Assembly (NCBI RefSeq): GCF_004216895.1
Contig: NZ_SGXE01000001.1
Span: 496,001 to 560,000 of the forward strand
Origin: Aquimarina brevivitae
Lineage (GTDB): Bacteria > Bacteroidota > Bacteroidia > Flavobacteriales > Flavobacteriaceae
DNA length: 64,000 bases
Direction: 5' to 3'
The position numbers and the translations under genes were made by a program. The number at the start of each line of letters is the position of its first letter. Position 1 is the stretch's first letter. This document shows positions 53,171-63,208 of the stretch, one piece after another. A model generated the notes under the pieces. That model was not told where the DNA came from. It made no database searches and saw nothing but the letters and a program-made list of their open reading frames with translations.

Positions 53171-54481
53171 TTATTGATTTCTTATGATTCTGCTTCCAAG
53201 AATGCTTCTTTCCTTAAGTAATAAAGGAATGATAATGGACAGAAAAACAATACCATTAAAACGAACCAGCATAGACTCGAAAAAAATAGATATCGTAAGC
53301 ACTAAAAATACCACAAACTCATTTCGACTGCGCTGCATTCGGATACTTAAATAAATAAAAATTGCTACCAATACACCAAACCCTATAATACCCGTTTGCA
53401 AATAAGTTTGTAAAAATTGGTTATGCGCATTGTATCTATTTTGATAGTTTTTTAAATAATTAAGGTCTTTATACTTATCTATAAGTTTTTGTTGGGCGTC
53501 ACCCACGCCATAACCAATAAAAGGAGACTCCTCCATTAATTGCCAAGCTGCATGCCAGGTTAATAGTCTGGTGTTTTCTATTGAAGTACTGCGAGAAACA
53601 GTTTGTACACTATTCTTTTTGCTATTATTTAAAATTCTTGCATTACCTAAAAATATAATGGATCCTAAAATCATCATCATAACAATCAAGTATCTTTTAC
53701 CCTTATCCTTAATGTTTATGGCTAACATTAGACACATAATAAAAAGAATCAAATAAGCTGCTCTGGAAGCTAATAAGAAAAGATAAGTAAACAGGATAAA
53801 TAGAATAATTGACTGTGTTTTTGTGGTCAACTTATTTTTGAGATAGTAACTTAATACTAATAATATATACAGTGATATATAATTAGGGTTTACCAGTGCA
53901 GAAAAGTCCGATTCTAAAAGATAGGTACCTCCAAGTTTTAAAGCATACAAGAGAGAAGAAATAGTTTCCTCGAAATCATTATTTAAAACTAACTGTTCTT
54001 TTACTGTTTCATATATCTGATAACCTCCAATGCTTATATTGATACCAAATGAAATCAACAATCCCGCTAATAAAAAGTCAAATAGCCGTTTTACGGTAGC
54101 AGCATCCTCTTTGACAAACAAAAAAATAATTGGAAAAAATAACAAAGAGATTGAACGAACTATCAATTCAACTCCTTCATTTATATTCTGGGTATATAAA
54201 AGACTGGCGCATAGAATCAAAAAATAAATAGGAAACAACAGCAATACTCTGTTTTCCTTTTTCATGGTTATTTTTTGTCGTAGTACATGTACCACACCCA
54301 GTACCATGGCGATAATAAAAAACGGGGTTGGTAAATTAATCCCAAGAGGTAAACACAAAAAAGCTATAAACAAGCTATTCCAAAAAATAAAGAGCACTGG
54401 GTCTTTTTTATCCCAATAGAAAAAACCTAAGATCTTTGATATTTTATTTTGTATAAGAATCAAATAAAAGCAATTATTCAA
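53171..54481 (-). CDS. O-antigen ligase/polymerase (Wzy/WaaL family)
   Basis: The 436-residue protein has about 11 membrane segments and, near 325-350, a large periplasmic loop region with HAAWQLMEESPFIGYGVGDAQ followed by NAHNQFLQTYLQTG, the signature of the Wzy_C/O-antigen ligase fold. It joins or polymerises lipid-linked glycan at the periplasmic face. The ATG is missing: the only start before the first helix is TTG (54479-54481), just after an in-frame stop, or a second TTG six codons later. It is one of three such proteins in this locus. Confidence 0.85.
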   Translation of the reverse strand: MNNCFYLILIQNKISKILGFFYWDKKDPVLFIFWNSLFIAFLCLPLGINLPTPFFIIAMVLGVVHVLRQKITMKKENRVLLLFPIYFLILCASLLYTQNINEGVELIVRSISLLFFPIIFLFVKEDAATVKRLFDFLLAGLLISFGINISIGGYQIYETVKEQLVLNNDFEETISSLLYALKLGGTYLLESDFSALVNPNYISLYILLVLSYYLKNKLTTKTQSIILFILFTYLFLLASRAAYLILFIMCLMLAINIKDKGKRYLIVMMMILGSIIFLGNARILNNSKKNSVQTVSRSTSIENTRLLTWHAAWQLMEESPFIGYGVGDAQQKLIDKYKDLNYLKNYQNRYNAHNQFLQTYLQTGIIGFGVLVAIFIYLSIRMQRSRNEFVVFLVLTISIFFESMLVRFNGIVFLSIIIPLLLKERSILGSRIIRNQ

Positions 54482-54546
54482 TTATTGAAGTAGAAATCTG
54501 TAATCAAAGCTATGATAAAATTAGTACATAAACCATAGTTAACGAT

Positions 54547-55899
54547 TTAATATGCTTTTTCTTGTCCTCTGATTAGATTAATGAAGGTTTCGAATATAAT
54601 TTTGAGATCTAATAACAACGACCAATTTTCAATATAAAAGATATCATATTTTACTCTATTAATGATGTCTTCTTTATTTATAATCTCTCCTCTGTACCCT
54701 TTTATCTGAGCAAGGCCGGTTAATCCCGGCTTAACGGCGTGTCTAAAGATAAAATTATACTTATCAATTCGTTTGGCATATTCTTCAGTATATCTTGGCA
54801 TATGAGGTCTTGGACCCACTACGGACATATCACCTAACAACACATTAAAAAATTGTGGTAACTCATCGATACTGGTTTTTCGCAAAAATCGACCAATTTT
54901 AGTCACCCGTTTATCATTTTTTTGTACCTGATCCTCATGTTCTGATGAATGGTACCTTAAAGATCTAATTTTATAACACGTAAACTCTTTGTAATTAATT
55001 CCGTTTCTTCTGTGCTTATATAGAAAAGGGCCGGAAGATTCCATTTTGACCAATATATATAATACAGGAATTAACCATGAAAGCACCAATACAATTACCA
55101 AAATGGAGAAAATAATGTCAAAAATCCGTTTGACCATTCTATTTATTGATTTGTTCAATGAAACTTCAGGTATGGAAAGAACAGGCAAATACTCGTAAAA
55201 ATCTGTGTGTAATCTTTTAGAATAAATTCTCTTTTCGTTAGGAATAAATTTAAGTCCACAGCGTTTTTTATTACAAAACTTCATCACTTGATTTACCTCA
55301 TCGTCATTGAGATCTTCAATCGAACAATAAATCTCATCAACCTCTCTGGCATTCATAAAGACAAATAGCTCTTCTAATGTATCTAACTTACTTTTATTGA
55401 ATTCCTTAATAACCCTATACCCTAAATCTTTTCGCTTATTAAAAAATTGCATTAATTGTTTGGTGCTGGCATGGCTTCCTACCACAACAATCCTTCTATT
55501 ATTACCCCCAAGCTTATAACGATATTGTTTTAAAGCATAATAGATTATAATTTTAACAGCTCCTATGATACTTATCAAAACAGTTAGAAATAGTACTATT
55601 GTATCAAGCGCAAACTCAGTTATTCTTAGAACTCCAAAATAAGCAAATAACAAAGCCGAAAAATAAAAAGCTTGTTTTGTTAATAAGGAAAAGAGTCTTA
55701 CAATTTTTGTAAACCGGTATACTTCATAAAAGTCTGTGATATAAGCGCTAATTAGCCAAGCCAGGCCAATGAAAATAAAAAACGAATATCCAAGAATTGG
55801 TTGAAAGAAAATACGGGCTAAAATTAATAAAATCGAAAGATCCGAAATGACCAGTAATGGTCTTATTAAAAACGAATATCTTCCTCTCTTTATTAACAT
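54547..55899 (-). CDS. Polyprenyl glycosylphosphotransferase (WcaJ/WbaP family), copy 1
   Basis: The 450-residue protein has four N-terminal membrane segments (about 10-115), a Rossmann-like central domain (about 130-240), one more segment near 265-285, and the bacterial sugar transferase domain with KRIFDIIFS, RKTSIDELPQFFNVLLGDMSVVGPRP and the C-terminal GLTGLAQIKGYRG. It moves a sugar-1-phosphate from a UDP-sugar to undecaprenyl phosphate, starting glycan synthesis. The UDP-sugar decarboxylase gene abuts it with no gap. Confidence 0.93.
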   Translation of the reverse strand: MLIKRGRYSFLIRPLLVISDLSILLILARIFFQPILGYSFFIFIGLAWLISAYITDFYEVYRFTKIVRLFSLLTKQAFYFSALLFAYFGVLRITEFALDTIVLFLTVLISIIGAVKIIIYYALKQYRYKLGGNNRRIVVVGSHASTKQLMQFFNKRKDLGYRVIKEFNKSKLDTLEELFVFMNAREVDEIYCSIEDLNDDEVNQVMKFCNKKRCGLKFIPNEKRIYSKRLHTDFYEYLPVLSIPEVSLNKSINRMVKRIFDIIFSILVIVLVLSWLIPVLYILVKMESSGPFLYKHRRNGINYKEFTCYKIRSLRYHSSEHEDQVQKNDKRVTKIGRFLRKTSIDELPQFFNVLLGDMSVVGPRPHMPRYTEEYAKRIDKYNFIFRHAVKPGLTGLAQIKGYRGEIINKEDIINRVKYDIFYIENWSLLLDLKIIFETFINLIRGQEKAY

Positions 55900-56886
55900 C
55901 TATACTTGTGAATACGATGAAAAGTCTTTGTGTTCCCTTTTATTCAATTCTTCTTTGGTAAACGTTTTAAAAAAATCTAAGGTCTTTTGCATTCCCTCAG
56001 CTCTACTTACTTTAGGCTCCCAATCTAAAATTTCTTTAGCTCTGGTGATATCTGGTTGTCTTTGCAGTGGGTCATTTTTAGGCAACGGTTTATAAATGAC
56101 TTTTTGTTTGGTTCCGGTTAGTGCAATAATCTCATCGGCAAATTGTTTTATACTTATCTCATCAGGATTTCCGAGATTAACAGGGTAATTATAATCACTA
56201 AAAAGCAATTTATAAATACCCTCTATCAAATCATCCACATAACAGAAAGAACGCGTTTGAGAACCATCTCCGAACACCGTTAAATCCTCGCCCCGCAAGG
56301 ACTGTCCAATAAATGCCGGTACTACACGCCCATCATTTAAGCGCATACGGGGACCATAGGTATTGAATATCCTAACAATCCGGGTTTCTAATCCATGATA
56401 GGTATGATAAGCCATTGTAATGGACTCCTGGAAACGTTTGGCCTCATCATATACGCCTCTAGGACCGATGGTATTAACGTTACCAAAATAATCCTCATTT
56501 TGCGGATGTACTAAAGGGTCTCCATATACCTCGCTAGTAGAAGCGACCAAAATTCGAGCTCGTTTTTCCTTTGCTAAACCTAAGAGGTTATGTGTACCCA
56601 ATGAACCTACTTTAAGGGTTTGAATCGGAATTTTCAAATAATCAATTGGGCTCGCCGGAGAAGCAAAATGCAAAATGTAATCCAATTCTCCGGGTACATA
56701 CACAAACTTGCTTACATCGTGATTGTAAAATTCAAAGTTTTTAAGCTTAAAAAGATGTGCGATATTATTTAAATCACCTGTAATTAAATTATCCATGGCG
56801 ATCACATGAAAATCTTCATTTATAAAGCGATCGCATAAATGAGATCCCAAAAAACCAGCGGCGCCTGTGATTAAAATCTTCTTCAT
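55900..56886 (-). CDS. UDP-glucuronate decarboxylase
   Basis: The 328-residue extended SDR has GAAGFLGSH near 8-16, STSEVYGDP, the YxxxK pair in YDEAKRF, and the UXS-typical [16 protein letters not shown] and [15 protein letters not shown] segments. It turns UDP-glucuronate into UDP-xylose. UDP-glucuronate is made by the dehydrogenase encoded 2 bases upstream, so the pair gives a two-step route to UDP-xylose. It is immediately followed by the glycosylphosphotransferase gene. Confidence 0.93.
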   Translation of the reverse strand: MKKILITGAAGFLGSHLCDRFINEDFHVIAMDNLITGDLNNIAHLFKLKNFEFYNHDVSKFVYVPGELDYILHFASPASPIDYLKIPIQTLKVGSLGTHNLLGLAKEKRARILVASTSEVYGDPLVHPQNEDYFGNVNTIGPRGVYDEAKRFQESITMAYHTYHGLETRIVRIFNTYGPRMRLNDGRVVPAFIGQSLRGEDLTVFGDGSQTRSFCYVDDLIEGIYKLLFSDYNYPVNLGNPDEISIKQFADEIIALTGTKQKVIYKPLPKNDPLQRQPDITRAKEILDWEPKVSRAEGMQKTLDFFKTFTKEELNKREHKDFSSYSQV

Positions 56887-56888
56887 TA

Positions 56889-58202
56889 TTAAGCTATTAT
56901 ATCTTTTCTTCCGATAGAAAAATAGGAAAAACCTTCCTTTTCTACATCACTAGTGTCATATAAATTTCTTCCATCGAATAGTACCGGAGTATTTAGCGCC
57001 TCTTTAATTCTGCTGAAATCCGGCGTTCTAAAAATGCTCCACTCTGTACATATTACCAAAGCATCTGCTTCTTGTAAAGCATCGTACATCGATTTTACTA
57101 ATGTGATTTGATCACCATACTGTTTGGTAACATTGTCCATTGCCTCTGGATCAAAAGCCTGGATTTGTGCACCTGATTTTAATAATTCCTCAATTATATC
57201 CAAGGCCGGTGCTTCTCTGATATCATCAGTTTCTGGTTTGAATGCCAGTCCCCAAATTGCAAAAGTTTTTCCTTTTAAATTATGGCTAAAAAATGAATTA
57301 ATCTTTGGTAATAATGCTTTCTTCTGACGACTATTTACATTGATAACGGCATCCAATATTTTAAACTCGTAATTTTCTTCACTACCGGATTTATGCAGTG
57401 CCTTTACATCTTTAGGAAAACATGAGCCTCCGTAACCAATTCCTGGAAACAAAAACCGTTTACCAATACGAGAATCTGTTCCCATTCCAATCCTTACCTT
57501 GTCTACATCTGCACCAACCTTTTCGCAATAGTTTGCTATTTCATTCATAAAAGTAATCTTGGTTGCCAAAAATGCATTAGCCGCATATTTAGTTAATTCA
57601 GCAGATTTTTCATCCATTATTAAAATAGGATTACCCGAACGCACAAATGGTTTGTACAACTTTTCCATTAATGCTGTAGCTCTTGTTGATGAAGAACCAA
57701 TAATAATGCGCTCTGGTTTCAAAAAATCATCCACAGCAAAACCTTCCCTTAAAAACTCCGGATTGGAAACAACATCAAAATCACAATTGGCATGTAATCC
57801 TATTACTTGACGAACTTTTTCTGCAGTTCCTACAGGTACGGTACTTTTATCCACTATTACTTTATACTCCTTAATAGTTTTACCGATCTGCTCTGCCACC
57901 CCAAGCACATAAGATAAATCTGCTGATCCATCCTCGCCTTCTGGGGTAGGTAATGCTAAGAAAATAATAGCTCCGTGTGCTAAGCCTTCTTCCAATGAAG
58001 TAGTGAACGTTAGCCGTTTTGCTTCTATATTTCTTTCAAATAATACATCCAAATGAGGTTCGTAGATCGGTACTTCACCTGAGCGCATCCGATTAACCTT
58101 ATCCTCATCAATATCCACACAAACCACCTCATTACCGGTCTCAGCTAAACAAGTTCCTGTAACCAAACCTACATAACCTGTACCTATTACTGAAATTTTC
58201 AT
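56889..58202 (-). CDS. UDP-glucose 6-dehydrogenase
   Basis: The 437-residue enzyme starts with the NAD-binding [17 protein letters not shown], has the FLALPTPE segment, and carries the catalytic Cys in [14 protein letters not shown] (about 255-268). The C-terminal UDP-binding domain includes [17 protein letters not shown]. It oxidises UDP-glucose twice to UDP-glucuronate, feeding the decarboxylase encoded next. Cytoplasmic; length typical. Confidence 0.96.
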   Translation of the reverse strand: MKISVIGTGYVGLVTGTCLAETGNEVVCVDIDEDKVNRMRSGEVPIYEPHLDVLFERNIEAKRLTFTTSLEEGLAHGAIIFLALPTPEGEDGSADLSYVLGVAEQIGKTIKEYKVIVDKSTVPVGTAEKVRQVIGLHANCDFDVVSNPEFLREGFAVDDFLKPERIIIGSSSTRATALMEKLYKPFVRSGNPILIMDEKSAELTKYAANAFLATKITFMNEIANYCEKVGADVDKVRIGMGTDSRIGKRFLFPGIGYGGSCFPKDVKALHKSGSEENYEFKILDAVINVNSRQKKALLPKINSFFSHNLKGKTFAIWGLAFKPETDDIREAPALDIIEELLKSGAQIQAFDPEAMDNVTKQYGDQITLVKSMYDALQEADALVICTEWSIFRTPDFSRIKEALNTPVLFDGRNLYDTSDVEKEGFSYFSIGRKDIIA

Positions 58203-58235
58203 CTTTCTTTATTCTTAAATTAATTCAAAACTAAA

Positions 58236-59579
58236 CTAATATGCTTTTTCCTCTCCCTTTAGCACATTTAGTATAGTTTTGAAAATTATATTTATATCCC
58301 ATAATAGGGACCAGTTTTCTACATAAAAAATATCATATCGAACTCGATTAAACATATCCGAATCTTTAGCAATATTGCCTCTATATCCACTAACCTGTGC
58401 TAAACCCGTTATTCCCGGCTTCACATTATGTCTCATCATAAAACGTTTAATCTTTCCCTTATAATCATCTGTATGACTCATTAAAAGAGGGCGAGGCCCA
58501 ACAACTGACATTTGTCCAAATAATACATTAAAAAATTGAGGCAATTCATCTATGCTCGTTCTTCTTATGAATTTACCAATCCTTGTTATCCTTGCATCAT
58601 TCTTGCTAGCCTGTTTTTTATCCGCTTCCTTGTTAATGGACATAGATCTAAATTTATAACATAAAAAAAGTTTAAAATCCAATCCATATCTATGTTGCTT
58701 AAAGAAGACAGGTCCCTTACTTTCTAACTTTATAAGTAATGCCAATAAAGGAGTCAACCAAGATAGCACCAAAACAATTACCAATAAAGAAAAGGTAATA
58801 TCAAAAACTCGTTTGGTAAGGTACTTTAGCGGATCGTCTAAGGGTACAGGAGCAAGAGAAATGACCGGTGTTAAATTGTAATAATCAAGCTTCAGGTTTT
58901 TAGAAAACAATTCCTTATCATCTGCAATAAATCGGATGGTCTTTCGGTTTGCCTGACAAAATTCTGTTAGTTTTTTAATCTGGTTATTGCTTAATTCCTT
59001 AATAGAACAGTAGATTTCATCAATATTATTATCGAGTATAAACTGTTGGGCATCCTCAATTGTCCCTTTGGTTTTAGGTGCTATTTGTTCACCAAAAAAC
59101 CCTTTAAACTGATAACCATATTCAGGTGAATTATTAAAAAAATAAGCTAAGCGTTTTGTTGCTTCATTTACACCAATAATAACGGTGTAGACATTATTAC
59201 TACCGGTTATGATTCGATATCGCTTAAAAATTTCAAAAAGTATAACCCGCCAAAAGGTGATAATAATGAGTAAAAACAGAAAAAAACGTAATATATCAGA
59301 AGCAGAAATGAAATTTTCCTGAATATAGAAGTATGAAAAAACGAGTAAACACATCAACAATGTTTGTTTGAAGAACAGTGAGATTACCTTTACAATCTTA
59401 GTAAATCGATACACTGAATAGACTGAAATAGTAATTGAAAGAATAACCCAAAATATAATTATAGCCAAAATATCGACCCATTGGCTTGATAAAAAAAGAA
59501 TAGTTAATAAGGATACAATCAACAAATCTATACCGTATAGTAAAGGTCTGATGAATCTTGAATATCCTGTATATTTCAT
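58236..59579 (-). CDS. Polyprenyl glycosylphosphotransferase, copy 2
   Basis: The 447-residue protein is a paralogue of copy 1, with the same plan: four membrane segments, a Rossmann-like central domain, one more segment, and a sugar transferase domain with RRTSIDELPQFFNVLFGQMSVVGPRPLL and GITGLAQVSGYRG. The start is ATG 59577-59579; a TTG seven codons upstream is less likely. Having two initiating enzymes suggests two lipid-linked glycans or a divided substrate range. It lies 33 bases upstream of the UDP-glucose dehydrogenase gene. Confidence 0.93.
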   Translation of the reverse strand: MKYTGYSRFIRPLLYGIDLLIVSLLTILFLSSQWVDILAIIIFWVILSITISVYSVYRFTKIVKVISLFFKQTLLMCLLVFSYFYIQENFISASDILRFFLFLLIIITFWRVILFEIFKRYRIITGSNNVYTVIIGVNEATKRLAYFFNNSPEYGYQFKGFFGEQIAPKTKGTIEDAQQFILDNNIDEIYCSIKELSNNQIKKLTEFCQANRKTIRFIADDKELFSKNLKLDYYNLTPVISLAPVPLDDPLKYLTKRVFDITFSLLVIVLVLSWLTPLLALLIKLESKGPVFFKQHRYGLDFKLFLCYKFRSMSINKEADKKQASKNDARITRIGKFIRRTSIDELPQFFNVLFGQMSVVGPRPLLMSHTDDYKGKIKRFMMRHNVKPGITGLAQVSGYRGNIAKDSDMFNRVRYDIFYVENWSLLWDINIIFKTILNVLKGEEKAY

Positions 59580-59643
59580 ACCTGTTCTTCTCTTATCCAA
59601 TTATCTTGCAAATCTAACTAAATATGAATGTATTCTCTTAGTG

Positions 59644-60801
59644 TTATTCTCCTTTTTTCCAGGCTAAATATACTTCCTCCACCGTTTCTTTAAACTCTTC
59701 TTGAAATCGTTGTCTACTAAAAATCTGAGCATGATTATTAATGAATTGCGGATTGAATCGGCTTTCGTTCTTTTCAAAAAAATGTACTGCTTCTATTAAA
59801 GATTCTTTAGTTTGGTGTTTATAAAAAACGCCTGTTTTATCGACAAAATTGTCTTGATCAACTTCAACACCATTGACAGTTTCAACTATTCCTCCCTTTT
59901 TATAGGCTATTACAGGTATCCCACAAGCTTGTGCCTCTATTGGTGCTATCCCAAAATCCTCGTCAGCAGCAAAAACAAACGCCCTTGCCTTTTTTAAAAT
60001 TTCTTTTTTCTCCGCACCATCCATAAATCCTTTTAGTTCTATCGTCGCCCCTCCCAATCGCTTCAATTTTTTATATTCAGGTCCGTCTCCAATAACGATA
60101 AGTCGCTTGTTTAATTTCTTAAAAGCTTCAACGATAAGATCAATTTTCTTATAGGGAACTAATGAAGAGCATGTAACAAAATAATCTTCCTTTTGATCAG
60201 AAATACTAAATTCCTCGACGGCAACTGGAGGATAGATTACTTTAGCTTCTTTATTATATATTTTTTTTATGCGTTTGGCCACATATTGAGAATTTGCGAT
60301 ATAATAATCCGGCCTGTTTGCTGTAGATACATCCCAAAGTCTAAGTTTATGTAAAAAATATTTAGCCATAAGGCCTTTCAATCCCCTAGTAAGCCCACTT
60401 TCTTTTATATATTGATGGTACAGATCCCAAGCATAGCGAACAGGTGAATGTACATAGCTAATATGGAGTTGATCCGCCCTGGTTAAGACCCCTTTCGCCA
60501 CACAGGAAGAAGAAGAAATGATTAACTCATGTTTACTGAGATCAAATTGTTCTATTGCTAAAGGGAAAAACGGTAAATAATTTCTGTACTTTTTTTTACC
60601 AAAGGGTAACTTTTCAATAAAAGAGGTGTTCGGGGTCTTGCCTTTAAAAACCAGTTTACATTCTGCGTCACTCATGGTATTTACCAGCGTAAAATGCTCA
60701 AAGTCATTCCAAATGGCTGTTATTGCTTCTACGCAGCGTTCGCCTCCTCTATATTGAGTATACCAATCATGTATTAATGCTTTATCAAGTGAGCTTAACA
60801 T
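59644..60801 (-). CDS. Glycosyltransferase family 4
   Basis: The 385-residue GT-B protein starts LDKALIHDWYTQYRGGE, has the donor-site segment FVFAADEDFGIAPIEAQACGIPVIAYKKGG, and the E(x7)E motif within it. It is a GT4 retaining transferase that adds one sugar to the lipid-linked repeat unit, likely in the cytoplasm. The ATG at 60799-60801 is used; the upstream TTG adds two residues. Acceptor and sugar are unknown. Confidence 0.9.
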   Translation of the reverse strand: MLSSLDKALIHDWYTQYRGGERCVEAITAIWNDFEHFTLVNTMSDAECKLVFKGKTPNTSFIEKLPFGKKKYRNYLPFFPLAIEQFDLSKHELIISSSSCVAKGVLTRADQLHISYVHSPVRYAWDLYHQYIKESGLTRGLKGLMAKYFLHKLRLWDVSTANRPDYYIANSQYVAKRIKKIYNKEAKVIYPPVAVEEFSISDQKEDYFVTCSSLVPYKKIDLIVEAFKKLNKRLIVIGDGPEYKKLKRLGGATIELKGFMDGAEKKEILKKARAFVFAADEDFGIAPIEAQACGIPVIAYKKGGIVETVNGVEVDQDNFVDKTGVFYKHQTKESLIEAVHFFEKNESRFNPQFINNHAQIFSRQRFQEEFKETVEEVYLAWKKGE

Positions 60802-60875
60802 ATACAACTAGTGCCTATTACAATTAAAGGGTAAAAATACCTTGTTTTTAACATTAAATCCCAATTATCGCAGAA

Positions 60876-62126
60876 TTATTGGTCTGAATTTGAAGATTTA
60901 CGGTTGGTCAACAGTAAAATGGCGTTAAAAAAACTAAAGAAAAGTATACCGTCATGTCTGTTTAATATATTCTCAAAGGAAAAGCATAATACGCAAAGTA
61001 TAAGAAACGGAAGGTAAAGTAGCGTAGCCTCTTTTGACCAAATTATCCAACTAAGGATAGCAAATAAGAATAGCATCAACCCAACAATACCGTTTGATAG
61101 TATCAATTGCAAATATTGACTGTGCGCATTAAAACTAAATCTAGTAAACAAATCCGTATGTTTAAATTCTGTATCATAACATTGCTGCAACTGTAAATTA
61201 TCTTGACCAATGCCATACCCCAAAAAGGGTCTTTCTTTTATATTTTGTAATGCACAATAATAAATAACACTTCTTATATTTTCATTAGAAATTAATGGGT
61301 TGGTTACTTCATACTTACCTGCTGGAATAGCCTTCTCATGATCCCCAAGCTCATTAATTTTTGCAATTATTTTATCCTTTACTAAAAACCCCGCTACTAA
61401 AAACGCCCCTATCCCAAAAGTAACAATCATTGTATGAGACAACTTTAAACTTCGAAGAATTAGGTAAAGCGTTGCCAAGATTGTAGCGAACAATGGCATT
61501 CTTGCCTCAAGCATGCGTTGCCAATACATTAAAAATGCAATGGTTATCAATAGTATTACAATGTTCTTTAAACTTTTAGCTGATTTGAAACCAAGCCAGC
61601 AGAGCGCTATGACTGCCATACCTATCCACATGGATAAATACGTACCATGAACCTTAGTATGTAGTTCTATTTTATCACGAACCTCCCAAAAACTTAATTG
61701 AAGCACATAGAGGTCGTTCCAGTAATAAAGATGTAAATATGTTAGAAATAACAAAAGCGCTGCTATATACAACTTAAGGATAATCTGTAGCTTCTTAGTA
61801 TCTAAAAGACCAAAATTCAAATTAGCAAAGGCCAGTAATAAGATGGGTAATGACCTGGTTATATATTTAAATGCAAGGCTATACTCTTTTACATAACACA
61901 GTCCTATCAGATAAATCAATACTAAAGAACTAAGTGAAATCAGTTTTTTCGTTTTAACACTGTTCCAACGCTTTCTTCCATCTACTCCAAAATAAATAGC
62001 GCTTATTACACCTATTATAATCACTAAAGCACTTTGAATTCCTCTAGGAAGAACTGGAAAAGTTGCTAAAGCGCATAGCAAATAATAGAAAAATCGATCG
62101 TAATATTTAGTAAACCAAGCTATCAA
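60876..62126 (-). CDS. O-antigen ligase/polymerase (Wzy/WaaL family), second copy
   Basis: The 416-residue protein has about 11 membrane segments and the PFLGYGIGQDNLQLQ and FNAHSQYLQLILSNG segments in the same region as the copy at 53.2-54.5 kb. The start is TTG (62124-62126), which shares bases with the TGA stop of the GT gene upstream (TTGA overlap), implying coupled translation. It may be the polymerase or the ligase of the locus; sequence does not decide. Confidence 0.85.
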   Translation of the reverse strand: MIAWFTKYYDRFFYYLLCALATFPVLPRGIQSALVIIIGVISAIYFGVDGRKRWNSVKTKKLISLSSLVLIYLIGLCYVKEYSLAFKYITRSLPILLLAFANLNFGLLDTKKLQIILKLYIAALLLFLTYLHLYYWNDLYVLQLSFWEVRDKIELHTKVHGTYLSMWIGMAVIALCWLGFKSAKSLKNIVILLITIAFLMYWQRMLEARMPLFATILATLYLILRSLKLSHTMIVTFGIGAFLVAGFLVKDKIIAKINELGDHEKAIPAGKYEVTNPLISNENIRSVIYYCALQNIKERPFLGYGIGQDNLQLQQCYDTEFKHTDLFTRFSFNAHSQYLQLILSNGIVGLMLFLFAILSWIIWSKEATLLYLPFLILCVLCFSFENILNRHDGILFFSFFNAILLLTNRKSSNSDQ

Positions 62127-63208
62127 AATATATCCTTTACTAATGAAACGTGCTGTAATGCTGAAGTTTTCCAGCTAAAATTTTGTATTTGACTATATCC
62201 TTTCGCAATGAGCTCATTTTGTACCTCTTCATTACTTAATACACCTTCGATCTTATCCTTTAAATCCGTAGCGTTTGAAGGGTCAAAATATAAAACTGCC
62301 TCTCCCCCAACTTCGGGTAAACTCGTACTGTTTGAACTTATTACCGGTATTCCACAAGCCATAGCTTCGAGTAATGGTAATCCAAAACCTTCGTACAAAG
62401 ACGGAAACACAAATAAATTAGCCGTTTTATAAATTGATGGTACCGTATCATCAGCAACTTGACCCGTAAAAATAACCTTATCCTGCAAATGATGCTTCGA
62501 AATAAATTCAAATATGGTTGGGTCTCCGGTTATAAAACCATCCTTTCGACCTAAAATAACAATCCTATATAGACTTTTAATTTCATCATTTAATTGCACG
62601 TAAGCTTTAAGTAACGTGATTAAATTTTTATGTGGTTTTATATTTCCGACAAACAAAATGTATTTTTCAGGAAGCGTATCTATTTTACGTTTATCGGAGT
62701 TCTTGGCAAAATCTTGATGTATACCACCAGGAATTACTACAATTTTATTTGGAGCTATGTTGAAGTGTTTTAAAATTTCTAGTTTAGAAAAATTGGATAC
62801 CGTAATAATTTTTTTGCTTTTACATATGGCATTATAGTAAAGTAGTTTAGCCCATTTTCGTTTTAAAAGTGAAAAATAATGCGGGTTAGCCAGATGGTTG
62901 ATATCATGAATGGTTACTATTTTTATTTTTGCGTTAACCGGAAATAATGGAGCATTAAAATGTGGAGACCAGAACACATCGCATTTTGGCACTTTAACCG
63001 GAAACAACAACTGCTCAGTAATGGAATATACTTTTGCCTTAAAGGAAATCACGTCTACTTTTTGACTCCATTCAAAAGTCGAAATAATATCAGGGTCTCC
63101 AAGTACGACAACATCCTCAATATGGTCCAACAGTAACGGAAAGATATTCTTGATATAGGTTCCTATACCCGAATTATGAATTAATCTCAGATCTACTACT
63201 AGCTTCAT
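62123..63208 (-). CDS. Glycosyltransferase family 4 (group 1)
   Basis: The 361-residue GT-B protein starts [20 protein letters not shown], contains the HDINHLANP and [11 protein letters not shown] segments, and ends with the donor motif [25 protein letters not shown]. It adds a hexose-type residue to the glycan repeat unit. The ATG at 63206-63208 is used; 8 more upstream residues would deepen the overlap. Even so, its start overlaps the end of the preceding ligase-like gene by 35 bases. Confidence 0.92.
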   Translation of the reverse strand: MKLVVDLRLIHNSGIGTYIKNIFPLLLDHIEDVVVLGDPDIISTFEWSQKVDVISFKAKVYSITEQLLFPVKVPKCDVFWSPHFNAPLFPVNAKIKIVTIHDINHLANPHYFSLLKRKWAKLLYYNAICKSKKIITVSNFSKLEILKHFNIAPNKIVVIPGGIHQDFAKNSDKRKIDTLPEKYILFVGNIKPHKNLITLLKAYVQLNDEIKSLYRIVILGRKDGFITGDPTIFEFISKHHLQDKVIFTGQVADDTVPSIYKTANLFVFPSLYEGFGLPLLEAMACGIPVISSNSTSLPEVGGEAVLYFDPSNATDLKDKIEGVLSNEEVQNELIAKGYSQIQNFSWKTSALQHVSLVKDIF

